From assembly GCF_000012945.1 (NCBI RefSeq), contig NC_007509.1:1331070-1395069 (forward strand): 64,000 bases of DNA. Reading direction: 5' to 3'. The notes beneath the pieces are model-generated. The model had not been told where the DNA came from. It did no database searches and saw only the letters and a program-made list of their open reading frames with translations. The DNA is from Burkholderia lata. Lineage in GTDB: Bacteria; Pseudomonadota; Gammaproteobacteria; Burkholderiales; Burkholderiaceae. The position numbers and the translations under genes are program-made. Shown here in pieces: positions 18,125 to 26,616 of this stretch (its first letter is position 1; every line of letters starts with the position of its first letter).

Positions 18125-19267
18125 TTACCTCAGTGCGTCCTGATAGGCCTTCAGCACCAGCCCGTGGAAGTGATGCAGCGCGTGCTCGCTCATGCCCGAC
18201 TGCTGCGGATCGCTCACGATCCGGCCGCTTTCGAACGCGGGCGTGCTCATGCCGCGCTGCACGCTTTCGACCAGGTCGATGTCCTCCTGCTGCAGCACGT
18301 CGCGGACGTAGTTGATCGCCTCGATCTCCTGCGGCGTCGGCTCGGCGGATTCGAAGTAGAAGTCGTAGGTCTCGATCGTGCGATCGGGCGCCACCGGGAT
18401 GATGTTCAGCACGAGGAAATTCGCGCGGCCCGGATAACGCAGCAGGCACGTGTTGGGCCAGACCCACCACACCGCGTGGTCGTCGCAGGTCGCGCCTTCC
18501 ACGCTGTACGCGGTGTTGCCGGCGTTGCCGCCTTTCGCCATGTGGCTCGAGTAGATCCCGTGCGTCGTCACCTTGTAGGTGTCGAACTGCAGCAGGCTCA
18601 CGAAATCCTTGTGGGCGGTCGGGCAGTGGTAGCACTCGAGGAAGTTGTCGACGACGTTCTTCCAGTTCGACCGGATATCGAACTGCAGACGACGCGCGAA
18701 CGTCAGCGTGCCGACGTCCGGCGCGAACCGGTCGATCTCGGCTTTCAGGTCCCCGCTTTGCGACGCGAGCGACGCGGCGGCCGGGTCCATGTTCACGTAC
18801 ACGAACCCGCAGAATTCCTCGACCTGCACTTGCGACAGGCAGATCTCCTCTTTCCTGAAGTCGATCAGCGTCTCCGTCATCGGCGCCTGGCGCAGCCCGC
18901 CGTCGAGGTTGTAGCTCCACGCGTGATACGGGCACGTGATCACGCGGGCCTTGCCTTCGCCGGCAAGCAGGTGATGCGCGCGGTGCTTGCAGACGTTGTA
19001 GAACGCGCGCAGGCTGCCGGCCCGGTCGCGCACTACGGCGATGCTCCGGCCGGCCACGTCGGCCACATAGTAGGCGCCCGGCTCGCGCACCTTTTCCGCA
19101 TGACACACCCACTGCCACGACCGGCGGAAAACGGCGTCCAGTTCCGCGTCAAAGTACTTCGGGTCCGTGTAGCACTTCGCATTCAGCGTCGACGAGGCGG
19201 CGACGTCCTTCGCATTGAATGCACGGCCGGCGATCTCGAGGTCCTGCTGCGCGAGACATTCGCTCAT
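18125..19267 (-). CDS. cntA: Rieske oxygenase alpha subunit for quaternary amines (CntA/YeaW or GbcA type)
   Basis: A 380-residue non-haem iron oxygenase. The Rieske [2Fe-2S] ligands are Cys93-x-His95 and Cys112-x2-His115. The mononuclear iron motif [19 protein letters not shown] supplies His214 and His219. The residue bridging the two metal centres is Glu211, where most Rieske oxygenases have Asp; carnitine monooxygenase CntA is known for this substitution. The length also fits CntA/YeaW better than GbcA, as I recall those families. Expected reactions are carnitine to trimethylamine plus malic semialdehyde (CntA), or glycine betaine to dimethylglycine plus formaldehyde (GbcA). CAGGAG precedes the chosen ATG. 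First gene of the operon. Confidence 0.75.
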   Translation of the reverse strand: MSECLAQQDLEIAGRAFNAKDVAASSTLNAKCYTDPKYFDAELDAVFRRSWQWVCHAEKVREPGAYYVADVAGRSIAVVRDRAGSLRAFYNVCKHRAHHLLAGEGKARVITCPYHAWSYNLDGGLRQAPMTETLIDFRKEEICLSQVQVEEFCGFVYVNMDPAAASLASQSGDLKAEIDRFAPDVGTLTFARRLQFDIRSNWKNVVDNFLECYHCPTAHKDFVSLLQFDTYKVTTHGIYSSHMAKGGNAGNTAYSVEGATCDDHAVWWVWPNTCLLRYPGRANFLVLNIIPVAPDRTIETYDFYFESAEPTPQEIEAINYVRDVLQQEDIDLVESVQRGMSTPAFESGRIVSDPQQSGMSEHALHHFHGLVLKAYQDALR

Positions 19268-19577
19268 TGCATGCTCCTGAAAGGGGGACGGGATTTTCGA
19301 TTCGGCAAATTGCGCTTCGGTGCTGAAGTTACGCATCGGTGATGGCCTTCGCAAACGATGAAAAAAAAGCCATTTGCCCCAAAAAAACTTGGGCTGGACC
19401 CCCGCATGCGCGGCAGCGGCACGAGCCGGCCGATTTTCATAACTTGATGTCGCAATTGGCGGTTTCCCGTTCCGGCGGCTTCGCTAGCATGGTGTGCAGC
19501 GCGGTTCCACTTTTCACACGTGAACCCGGGTGCCTTTCGAAACCCTTGCCCCCTCACCCCTTTCTTCCGGCCCGAAC
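19268..19577. promoter_or_regulatory. Divergent promoter region of the quaternary-amine cluster
   Basis: The 310 bp lie between the Rieske gene (minus) and the second binding-protein gene (plus). The segment 19355-19395 is AT-rich (runs of A) in an otherwise GC-rich region. At 19456-19485 GGCGGTTTC recurs as GGCGGCTTC, a direct repeat that could be an AraC-type half-site pair. This is suggestive only; no exact operator is known to me. Confidence 0.35.
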
Positions 19578-20525
19578 ATGAAATCCAGAATGGCTCGCAT
19601 GCTCACGACGCTGGTCATCGCGTCGTCGCTGCCCGGCATGGCTTCCGCGCAAGACGACGCAGCGTGCCGACCGGTGCGGCTCTCGAATATCGGCTGGACC
19701 GACATTACGGTCACCACGGCGCTGGCGTCGCTGCTGCTCGAGAGTCTCGGCTATCGCCCGACGACGACGCTGTCGTCCGTACCGATCTCCTTCGCCGGAC
19801 TGAAGAGCCGGCAGATCGACGTGTCGCTCGGCTACTGGTGGCCCATTCAGGACAAGCAGATCCAGCCGTTCCTCGATTCGCATGCGTTCGTCAAGCTCGA
19901 ACCGCCGAACCTGTCCGGCGCGAAAGAAACGCTCGCCACGGTCGACTACGCGTACCAGGGTGGGCTCCGGTCGTTCGACGACATCGCGAAGCACCGCGCC
20001 GAACTCGACGGAAAGATCTACGGGATCGAACCGGGCAGCAGCGCGAACGCCACGATTCAGCGAATGATCGACAACAACGAGCACGGCCTGCGCGGGTTCA
20101 AGCTCGTCGAATCGAGCGAAGCGGGCATGCTGGTCACCGTCCAGCGCGCGGTACGCGAAAAGAAATGGGTGGTATTCATCGGATGGGCGCCGCACCCGAT
20201 GAACATCCAGGTGCCGATCCAGTATCTCGCCGGCGGCGACGCGTCGTTCGGCCCGAACTACGGAGAAGCCCGCGTGTACACGCTGACGGCGAACGGCTTT
20301 GCCCAACGCTGCCCGAATGCGGGGCGGCTGGTTTCGAACCTGCGCTTTACGACCGACATGGAAAACCGGTTGATGCTCGACGTGATGAACAAGACGCGGC
20401 CCGATGACGCGGCAAGGGCGTACCTCCGGCAGCATCCCGACGTGCTCGACGGCTGGCTCGACGGTGTCACGAGTTTCGACGGCAGGAACGGGCTGGCCAC
20501 CGTGAAAACGGCGCTCGGACTATAG
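19578..20525 (+). CDS. Second choline/carnitine-type ABC substrate-binding protein
   Basis: A 315-residue periplasmic protein of the ChoX/CaiX family. Signal peptide MKSRMARMLTTLVIASSLPG, ending near ASAQ. VRLSNIGWTDITVTTALAS, KSRQIDVSLGYWWPIQDKQI, IYGIEPGSSANATIQRMID and FIGWAPHPMNIQVPIQYLAG line up with the protein at 9828, so the two are paralogues, but binding-site positions differ (YWWP here, YWSP there). The start codon is uncertain: ATG at 19578, 19590 and 19599 are all possible, none with a strong Shine-Dalgarno. It is divergent from the Rieske/cdhC operon with a 310-bp shared upstream region, so co-regulation is likely. Confidence 0.88.
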   Translation: MKSRMARMLTTLVIASSLPGMASAQDDAACRPVRLSNIGWTDITVTTALASLLLESLGYRPTTTLSSVPISFAGLKSRQIDVSLGYWWPIQDKQIQPFLDSHAFVKLEPPNLSGAKETLATVDYAYQGGLRSFDDIAKHRAELDGKIYGIEPGSSANATIQRMIDNNEHGLRGFKLVESSEAGMLVTVQRAVREKKWVVFIGWAPHPMNIQVPIQYLAGGDASFGPNYGEARVYTLTANGFAQRCPNAGRLVSNLRFTTDMENRLMLDVMNKTRPDDAARAYLRQHPDVLDGWLDGVTSFDGRNGLATVKTALGL

Positions 20526-20530
20526 AGGGC

Positions 20531-20552
20531 GCGGGCGACACACATCGCCCGC
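20531..20552 (+). terminator. Hairpin just after the second binding-protein gene
   Basis: GCGGGCGA and TCGCCCGC form a perfect 8-bp stem with a CACACA loop, starting 6 bases after the stop codon. There is no U-run, so it may be a weak terminator or an mRNA end stabiliser. Confidence 0.5.
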
Positions 20553-20579
20553 TTCGCAAACGGGACACCGGAGAACACG

Positions 20580-20708
20580 ATGGCCGATCGATGGAAGGGT
20601 TTCCTGCTCCGCTTGCCGGCGCTTGCGATTCATTGCGCAGCGCTGCTCGCCCGGCATCCGCTGGAGCGATGGTGCTCGATGGTCGATGAAGCGAGGAACC
20701 AGCGATAA
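20580..20708 (+). CDS. Possible small protein of 42 residues
   Basis: A short frame opens at an ATG preceded by GGAGAACACG, a good ribosome binding site, and ends at TAA. The product begins MADRWKGFLLRLPALAIHCA and ends MVDEARNQR. It has a hydrophobic stretch flanked by Arg residues, so it may associate with the membrane. No family is recognised. It lies behind the hairpin at 20531-20552, within the otherwise gene-free 324 bp before the YdiJ gene. Only the ribosome binding site and codon use support it. Confidence 0.35.
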   Translation: MADRWKGFLLRLPALAIHCAALLARHPLERWCSMVDEARNQR

Positions 20709-20849
20709 GGCGGGGGAGCAACGCGGGGGCGGCATCCGGAGCCGTGGCGAATATCCCCTTCCTGCAGGCTCCGGAATATCAAGGCCCGACGTGAATGCGC
20801 GGCCGGCCGGCAGCCGCGTGTCTGCGACGACGCACAGCTCGCCCGGCCC

Positions 20850-23800
20850 TCACCCCGCCGCCCGCACGTGATCGAGCAGCGCCTGCAACGGATGGCGCAC
20901 CTGCTTCGACGACATCCGCTTCACCTGGCTGCGGCACGAATAGCCGGTCGCCAGCGCCTCGCCTTCGTCCTCAGGCCCGTCCACGTGCGCCGCCCACGAC
21001 TGCGAGTAGATCGTCTTCGACGTCGCGAGATTGCGCGCCTCGTGCCCGTAGGTGCCCGACATCCCGCAGCACCCGGTCGCCTCAACCTTCAACCGCAGCC
21101 CGCGTCGCGCGAACACCTGCGCCCATTGCTTGCCGCTGTCGGGCGCATTGGTTTTCTCCGTGCAGTGCGGCAGCAACCGGTACGACATAGGCACGCCGTC
21201 GCCACCGACACCGGCTTCCGGCAGTGCCTGCAGCAGCCATTCCTGCGGCAGCGCGACCTTCGGCACATCGCTGAGCCCGGTCACCTTCAGGTATTCCTGC
21301 CGATACGTGAGCGTCATCGCCGGATCAAGGCCGACCAGCGCAACGCCCGAGCGTGCCAGCGCGGCCAGCTGCGTCGCATTGCGGATCGCGGCCTGCTCAA
21401 AGGCGCGCAGGAAACCCTGCACGTGCAGCGCCTTGCCGTTCGACGCGAGCGGCGCGAGCCACACCTGAATGCCCGTGCGCGCCGCCAGCTCGATCAGCGT
21501 CGCCAGTTGCTCGGTATCGAAAAAGCGCGTGAACGTGTCCTGCACGATGACGACGCTGCGGGCGCGCTGCGCGTCGCTCAGCGCGGCGAGCGCCTGCGGG
21601 TCGGCCGGCTTCACGTGCCACTGACGGATCACGGCCGCGAGATCGAAGCGGCTCAGCAGCGGGCTGTCGACCATCCCGACGTGCCGCTCCAGCACCGTGC
21701 GCACCCATCCCGCCCGCATCAGCCCGTTGTACAGCGCGGGCACCCGCGCCATCCACGGCATCGTGAATTCGAGCGAGCCGATCAGGTAATCACGCACCGG
21801 CCGCAGGTAGCGCTGGTGATACAGCTCGAGGAAGCGCGAGCGAAACTCCGGCACGTTCACCTTCACCGGGCACTGCCCCGCGCACGACTTGCACGCGAGG
21901 CACCCGGCCATCGCGTCGTACACCTCGTGCGAAAAATCGGCTTCGCCGCTGCGCGCCGCGCGGCTGTTGCGCCAGCGCGTCGCGAGGCCGCTCAGGAACG
22001 GCTGCCGCGCACGCGCCGCCGCGACGACGTCGACGCCGGCCTGCCCTTGCAGGCGCAACCATTCGCGCATCAGCGACGCACGCCCCTTCGGCGATTGCAC
22101 GCGTTCGCGCGTCGCCTTCCACGACGGGCACATCGCATCGTCCGGATCGAAGTTGTAGCACGCGCCGTTGCCGTTGCAGTGCATCGCGGTGCCGTAGCTC
22201 TGCCACACGCGCTCGTCGATCTGCCGGTCGTGGTCGCCGCGCGTCGGCACTTCGTCGATCTTCAGCAGCCGCATCGTGTGGTCCGGCGGCGTCGCGATCT
22301 TGCCCGGGTTGAACTGGTTGTGCGGATCGAACGCGGCCTTCAGTTGCTGCAGCGACGGATACAGCTCGCCGAAAAACGCCGGCGCATATTCGGAGCGCAC
22401 GCCCTTACCGTGCTCGCCCCATAGCAGGCCACCATGCCGCTGCGTGAGCTCGGCCACCGCATCCGACACGGGCCGCACCAGCGCCGCCTGCTTCGGATCC
22501 TTCATGTCGAGCGCCGGCCGCACGTGCAGCACGCCCGCATCGACGTGCCCGAACATCCCGTATTGCAGCCCGTGGCCGTCGAGCAGCGCGCGGAATTCGG
22601 CGATGTACGCGGGAAGGTTCTCGGGCGGCACCGCGGTGTCCTCGACGAACGGCTGCGGGCGCGCCTCGCCCTGCACGTTGCCGAGCAGGCCGACCGCGCG
22701 CTTGCGCATCGCATACACGCGCTTCACCGCGTCGTCGCCGGCCGCGAGCGTGTGGCCCAGGCGCTCCACGCTGGTATCGGTGCGCAGATGGTCGACGAAC
22801 GCGCGCACGCGCGCATCGACGTCATCCGCGTCGTCGCCGCTGAATTCGATCAGGTTGATGCCGAGCGTCGGCCGAGCGTCGTCCTGCGGAAAATACTCGG
22901 CCACGCTGCTCCACACGAAGTCCTTCATCGCCAGCATCAACACCTTCGAGTCGACCGTCTCGATCGACAGCGGCTCGTGTGCGAGCAGCGCGCGTGCGTC
23001 GCGCAGCGCGTCCATGAAGCCCGCATAGCGCACGTTGACCAGCACCGAGTACTTCGGGATCGGCAGCACGTTGAGCTTCGCCTCGACGACGAAGCCGAGC
23101 GAGCCTTCCGCGCCGCACAGCACGCTGTTCAGGTTGAAGCGGCCGTCGGGTTCGCGCAGGTGCGCGAGGTCGTAGCCGGTCAGGCAGCGGTTGAGCTTCG
23201 GAAACTTCGCTTCGATCAGCGCCGCCTTGTCATCGCTGATGCGCCGCGCGGTGCGGTAAACCTTGCCGATGCGGTCCTCGCGCGCGCAGCGGCGCTCCAG
23301 TTCGTCGTCCGCGAGCGCGTCGCTGTGCAGGTGCTCGCCGCCCATCAGCACGAAATCGAGCTCGAGCACGTGGTCGCGCGTCTTGCCGTACGTGCAGCTG
23401 CCCTGCCCGCTCGCGTCGGTGTTGATCATCCCGCCGACGGTCGCGCGGTTCGACGTCGACAGTTCCGGCGCGAAAAACAGCCCGTGCGGCTTCAGCGCCG
23501 CATTGAGCTGATCCTTGACGACGCCCGCCTGCACGCGCACCCAGCGCTGCTCGACATCGATTTCGAGGATCCGGTTCATGTTGCGCGACAGGTCGACGAC
23601 CACGCCGTCGGTCAGCGACTGCCCGTTGGTGCCCGTGCCGCCGCCGCGCGCAGCCACCGCGACGTCGCGATGCGCGGGCTCGGCGAGCAGCCGCGCCAGC
23701 AACCGGACGTCGTCCGCATGCGCGGGGCAGATCACCGCTTGCGGCAGGCGCTGGTAGATCGAGTTGTCGGTGGCTTGCACCGTCCGGTTCGCATGGTCCG

Positions 23801-23903
23801 CGCGGATTTCCCCGGCGAATCCGGCGGCCTGCAGCGCGGCGAGAAAGTCACGGTACGCATGCGCGGGCGGGCTGGCGGGACGGGGCAACGAGGCGATCGA
23901 CAT
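20850..23903 (-). CDS. ydiJ: FAD/Fe-S D-2-hydroxyacid dehydrogenase, YdiJ type
   Basis: A 1017-residue fused flavoprotein and iron-sulfur protein, the same size as E. coli YdiJ (about 1018). The N-terminal half is a PCMH-type FAD domain: AARGGGTGTNGQSLTDGVVV, LSTSNRATVGGMINTDASGQ, and the FAD-oxidase C domain with GHVDAGVLHVRPALDM and LKAAFDPHNQFNPGKI. The C-terminal half holds Cys motifs CNGNGACYNFDPDDAMCPS and CLACKSCAGQCPVKVN, then a Cys-rich (CCG-type) domain with VEATGCCGMSGTYGHEA. YdiJ proteins oxidise D-2-hydroxyglutarate and related D-2-hydroxyacids and pass electrons to an acceptor. The ATG at 23903 is the first residue of the fold. The divergent LysR gene at 24057 is the obvious regulator. 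Confidence 0.92.
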   Translation of the reverse strand: MSIASLPRPASPPAHAYRDFLAALQAAGFAGEIRADHANRTVQATDNSIYQRLPQAVICPAHADDVRLLARLLAEPAHRDVAVAARGGGTGTNGQSLTDGVVVDLSRNMNRILEIDVEQRWVRVQAGVVKDQLNAALKPHGLFFAPELSTSNRATVGGMINTDASGQGSCTYGKTRDHVLELDFVLMGGEHLHSDALADDELERRCAREDRIGKVYRTARRISDDKAALIEAKFPKLNRCLTGYDLAHLREPDGRFNLNSVLCGAEGSLGFVVEAKLNVLPIPKYSVLVNVRYAGFMDALRDARALLAHEPLSIETVDSKVLMLAMKDFVWSSVAEYFPQDDARPTLGINLIEFSGDDADDVDARVRAFVDHLRTDTSVERLGHTLAAGDDAVKRVYAMRKRAVGLLGNVQGEARPQPFVEDTAVPPENLPAYIAEFRALLDGHGLQYGMFGHVDAGVLHVRPALDMKDPKQAALVRPVSDAVAELTQRHGGLLWGEHGKGVRSEYAPAFFGELYPSLQQLKAAFDPHNQFNPGKIATPPDHTMRLLKIDEVPTRGDHDRQIDERVWQSYGTAMHCNGNGACYNFDPDDAMCPSWKATRERVQSPKGRASLMREWLRLQGQAGVDVVAAARARQPFLSGLATRWRNSRAARSGEADFSHEVYDAMAGCLACKSCAGQCPVKVNVPEFRSRFLELYHQRYLRPVRDYLIGSLEFTMPWMARVPALYNGLMRAGWVRTVLERHVGMVDSPLLSRFDLAAVIRQWHVKPADPQALAALSDAQRARSVVIVQDTFTRFFDTEQLATLIELAARTGIQVWLAPLASNGKALHVQGFLRAFEQAAIRNATQLAALARSGVALVGLDPAMTLTYRQEYLKVTGLSDVPKVALPQEWLLQALPEAGVGGDGVPMSYRLLPHCTEKTNAPDSGKQWAQVFARRGLRLKVEATGCCGMSGTYGHEARNLATSKTIYSQSWAAHVDGPEDEGEALATGYSCRSQVKRMSSKQVRHPLQALLDHVRAAG

Positions 23904-23992
23904 GGGGCAAAAGCGGCAATGTGGGTGGAACCGGCCGGCTCGCGTGGCCAAAACATGATTTTTTAGCAAGTTTCCACGCGACCGGGAATTCC

Positions 23993-24008
23993 AGTATCTT
24001 TGGATACT
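23993..24008. promoter_or_regulatory. Perfect 16-bp dyad between ydiJ and its LysR gene (candidate operator)
   Basis: AGTATC-TTTG-GATACT is an exact 6-bp inverted repeat with a 4-bp centre, in a short AT-rich spacer between two divergent genes. LysR proteins usually bind such sites in the shared promoter. The repeat is about 50 bp before the LysR start codon and 90 bp before that of ydiJ. Confidence 0.5.
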
Positions 24009-24056
24009 TCGCGAGAAACAAACGAATTCTGCTCCGGCGAATATTGCATAAAACTC

Positions 24057-24953
24057 ATGAATTACCGTCGCCTCACCCCGTCGATGTCGCTGCTGCTCGT
24101 GTTCGAGGCCGCCGCGCGGCATGAAAGCTATACGCGTGCCGCCGAGGAACTGTCGCTGAGCCAGAGCGCGATCAGCCGGCAGGTTCAGACCCTCGAGGAT
24201 CAGCTCGGCGTGCCGCTGTTCCGGCGCGAAGGCCGCTCGGTCAAGCTGACCGAGGTTGGGCGCCGCTACTTCGCCGAGCTGAGCGGCGCCCTGGGACGCA
24301 TCCGCGGCGCGACACTGCAGGCGATGTCGCACCAGGCGGGCGCCGGCACGCTGCGGCTCGCGACGCTGCCCACCTTCGGCTCGAAGTGGCTGCTGCCGCA
24401 CCTGCACGACTTCTACACCGCGCATCCGGGCGTGACCGTGCACCTTCATTCGCGGATCGGCGGCGTCGATTTCCTCAACGACGACCTCGATGCGGCGATT
24501 ACCGTCGGCGCGGGCGACTGGCCGGGCCTGCACGCGCACCGGCTGTACAACGAGTTCCTGATCGCGATCGCGCCGCCGGACACCGGCAGCGCAAGCCGCC
24601 GCAAGGCCGACGCACGCACGCCGGCGTGGGCCGCGAAGCAGACGCTGCTCGGCGTGACGAGCAACCAGCAGGCATGGGCGGAATGGTTTTCGCACTACCG
24701 CCTCGACCATCGGCAGATGCGCATCGGTCCGAGCTTCGAGCTGACGTCGCACCTGATCCAGGCCGTGCGGGCCGGGATGGGGATCGGGCTGGTGCCGAAG
24801 GTGCTGGTGGAAGACGAACTGAGCCGCAACGAGCTCGTGTCGATCGGCGACGCGATCACCAGCCAGCGCAGCTACTACCTCGTCTACCCGCCGGGGAACG
24901 AGACGCTGCCGTCGCTCGTCGCGTTCCGCGAATGGCTGCTGAAGTCGTGCTGA
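24057..24953 (+). CDS. LysR-family regulator divergent from ydiJ
   Basis: A 298-residue regulator starting MNYRRLTPSMSLLLVFEAAA. The HTH at about 20-75 reads SYTRAAEELSLSQSAISRQV QTLEDQLGVPLFRREGRSVK. The effector domain contains LRLATLPTFGSKWLLPHLHD and DLDAAITVGAGDWPGLHAHR. A 19-codon upstream extension exists but has no family match. No good Shine-Dalgarno is seen before the ATG, so translation may be leaderless or weak. By position it controls the YdiJ-type dehydrogenase and probably responds to a hydroxyacid. Confidence 0.92.
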   Translation: MNYRRLTPSMSLLLVFEAAARHESYTRAAEELSLSQSAISRQVQTLEDQLGVPLFRREGRSVKLTEVGRRYFAELSGALGRIRGATLQAMSHQAGAGTLRLATLPTFGSKWLLPHLHDFYTAHPGVTVHLHSRIGGVDFLNDDLDAAITVGAGDWPGLHAHRLYNEFLIAIAPPDTGSASRRKADARTPAWAAKQTLLGVTSNQQAWAEWFSHYRLDHRQMRIGPSFELTSHLIQAVRAGMGIGLVPKVLVEDELSRNELVSIGDAITSQRSYYLVYPPGNETLPSLVAFREWLLKSC

Positions 24954-24975
24954 TACGCGGCCGCTGGCGGGCCGC

Positions 24976-25827
24976 TCAGGTGCGCCATTCGCCGAGAATC
25001 TGTTCGGCCAGGTAGTCGCACGGCGGGCGCGCGGACTGCGCGCTGCGCGCGAGCACGACCTCCATTTCGCCGAGCGGCGGCAGCCCGTGGCTTTCCGACA
25101 GCTGCACGAGATGATCGGGAACGCAGCAGCGCGCCAGCGGCGCAACCGCGAGCCCGGCCTCCACCATGCTGAGCAGGCCGAGGTGGCTCGGGCTTTCGTA
25201 CGACATCCGGTACGGGATCTTCTGCCGGTTCAGCGCCTTGACCGCGTGATCGCGCGCCGCGCTGCCGCCGTGCGTGAAAAATGCCACCGGCAGCGGCCGC
25301 TCTTCCCAGACGTTGCGCTTCGGCGACCCGGCCCAGACGAGCGGTTCGAGCCGGATCAGCTCGCCGGTCACGCCCTTGATCCGCGTGAGGCACGCGAGGT
25401 CGACCGTGTTGTCCTTCAGCATCGGCACGAGCGCGCTGCTCGGCTGGCCGATCACGCGTATTTCCACACGCGGATGCATCGCGGCGAATTTGCCGAGCAC
25501 CTGTGGCAGCAGCGACGAGATGTAATCGTCGGGCACGCCGATCGTCACGCGGCCGCGGATCTCCGGGCGCACGACCGACGCCCAGGCCTCGTCGCGCATC
25601 GCCAGCATCCGGCGGCCGTATTCGGCGAGCATCGTGCCGTCGTCGGTCGGCGTCACGTTGCGCGTGTCGCGGATGAACAGCGGCTTGCCGAGCGCATCTT
25701 CCAGCGCCTTGATCTGCATGCTCACCGCCGACGGCGACCGGTGCACGGCCTGCGCGCCCTGCGCGAACGATCCGGATTCCGCCACGGCCACCACCATCGC
25801 GAGCACATCGAGGTCGAGCTTTTTCAT
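24976..25827 (-). CDS. LysR-family regulator divergent from a LysE exporter
   Basis: A 283-residue regulator. The HTH FAQGAQAVHRSPSAVSMQIK ALEDALGKPLF (about 21-51) is near the N-terminus, and the effector part contains GRVTIGVPDDYISSLLPQVL. It converges with the preceding LysR gene at 24953 and is divergent from lysE at 25938, separated by 110 bp holding a clear palindromic site. This is the ArgP/LysG-LysE type arrangement; the protein probably senses an amino acid or related metabolite and induces the exporter. Confidence 0.92.
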   Translation of the reverse strand: MKKLDLDVLAMVVAVAESGSFAQGAQAVHRSPSAVSMQIKALEDALGKPLFIRDTRNVTPTDDGTMLAEYGRRMLAMRDEAWASVVRPEIRGRVTIGVPDDYISSLLPQVLGKFAAMHPRVEIRVIGQPSSALVPMLKDNTVDLACLTRIKGVTGELIRLEPLVWAGSPKRNVWEERPLPVAFFTHGGSAARDHAVKALNRQKIPYRMSYESPSHLGLLSMVEAGLAVAPLARCCVPDHLVQLSESHGLPPLGEMEVVLARSAQSARPPCDYLAEQILGEWRT

Positions 25828-25838
25828 CGCATTCAGAA

Positions 25839-25861
25839 AAACTGATTAATCGATTCAGTTT
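25839..25861. promoter_or_regulatory. LysR-type operator between the LysR and LysE genes
   Basis: AAACTGA-TTAATCGAT-TCAGTTT is a perfect 7-bp inverted repeat with a 9-bp AT-rich centre, close to the classical LysR box geometry. It lies 12 bp before the LysR start codon and 76 bp before that of lysE, so it could serve both repression of the regulator and activation of the exporter. Confidence 0.6.
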
Positions 25862-25937
25862 ATCCCGTTTTACTGTTCTCCTCCACGGTCGGACAATGCA
25901 TTCCGTCAGCTCTCACTCGTTGCAGGAATCATCAGAC

Positions 25938-26585
25938 ATGCATACGTCCGGATCGCTCTACGGATTTCTCGTCATCGGCGGCATGCTCGCGGTCACGCCC
26001 GGGCCGAACATGGTTTACGTGATGTCGCGCTCGATCGCGCAAGGACGCACGGCGGGGCTCATCTCGCTCGGCGGCGTGATGATCGGCTACCTGTTCTACA
26101 TGTTCGGCGCGGCGTTCGGCATCACGACGCTGTTCATGAGCGTGCCCTATGCGGGCAGCGGGCTGGCCGTGGTCGGGGCGGCATACCTGTTGTATCTCGC
26201 GTGGCAGGCCGTCAGGCCCGGCGGCCGCTCGCCGTTCGAGGTGCAGGCATTGCCGAGCGAGCGCCCGCTGCGGCTGCTGGCGATGGGCGCGACGACCAGC
26301 GTGCTGAACCCGAAGCTCGCGATGCTGTTCATTTCGTTGCTGCCGCAGTTCATCGACTACCGGAACGGCAGCGTACTCGGGCAATCGCTGTTTCTCGGTT
26401 CGCTGCTGATCGCCGCGTTCGCTTCCGCGAACGGGCTGGTGGCGATCTGTTCGAGCAGCATCGCGACGTTCCTGCACGGCCGCCCGATGTTGCTGCTCGC
26501 GCAGCGCTGGGCGATGGGGCTCATTCTCGGCGGGCTCGGCGTGCAGATGGTGGTCGATGCGTCGAGGATGGCGGGGATGGCATAG
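25938..26585 (+). CDS. LysE/RhtB-family amino-acid exporter
   Basis: A 215-residue inner-membrane protein with six hydrophobic segments. The family signature LAVTPGPNMVYVMSRSIAQG is at about 15-34 and GRTAGLISLGGVMIGYLFYM follows. Helix 4/5 carries SVLNPKLAMLFISLLPQFID, the second conserved NPK motif. A CAGGAA ribosome binding site supports the ATG at 25938 over the one at 25896. The likely role is efflux of an amino acid or homoserine-lactone-like solute under the divergent LysR regulator. It ends 31 bp before the convergent epoxide hydrolase gene. Confidence 0.93.
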   Translation: MHTSGSLYGFLVIGGMLAVTPGPNMVYVMSRSIAQGRTAGLISLGGVMIGYLFYMFGAAFGITTLFMSVPYAGSGLAVVGAAYLLYLAWQAVRPGGRSPFEVQALPSERPLRLLAMGATTSVLNPKLAMLFISLLPQFIDYRNGSVLGQSLFLGSLLIAAFASANGLVAICSSSIATFLHGRPMLLLAQRWAMGLILGGLGVQMVVDASRMAGMA

Positions 26586-26616
26586 TGCGCCAATCACGCC
26601 ATCGACCGGATACCGT

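Noticed and set aside
15576..19118. An 1180-codon minus-strand frame suggesting a giant fusion protein
   Set aside because: The conserved aldehyde dehydrogenase begins at 17003; upstream of it the frame is the Arg-rich shadow of the cdhC and Rieske genes.
20850..25145. A continuous minus-strand frame of over 1400 codons covering ydiJ and the LysR gene
   Set aside because: Only the part from the ATG at 23903 has the YdiJ fold; the rest is the shadow of the LysR gene on the plus strand, a common effect of high GC.
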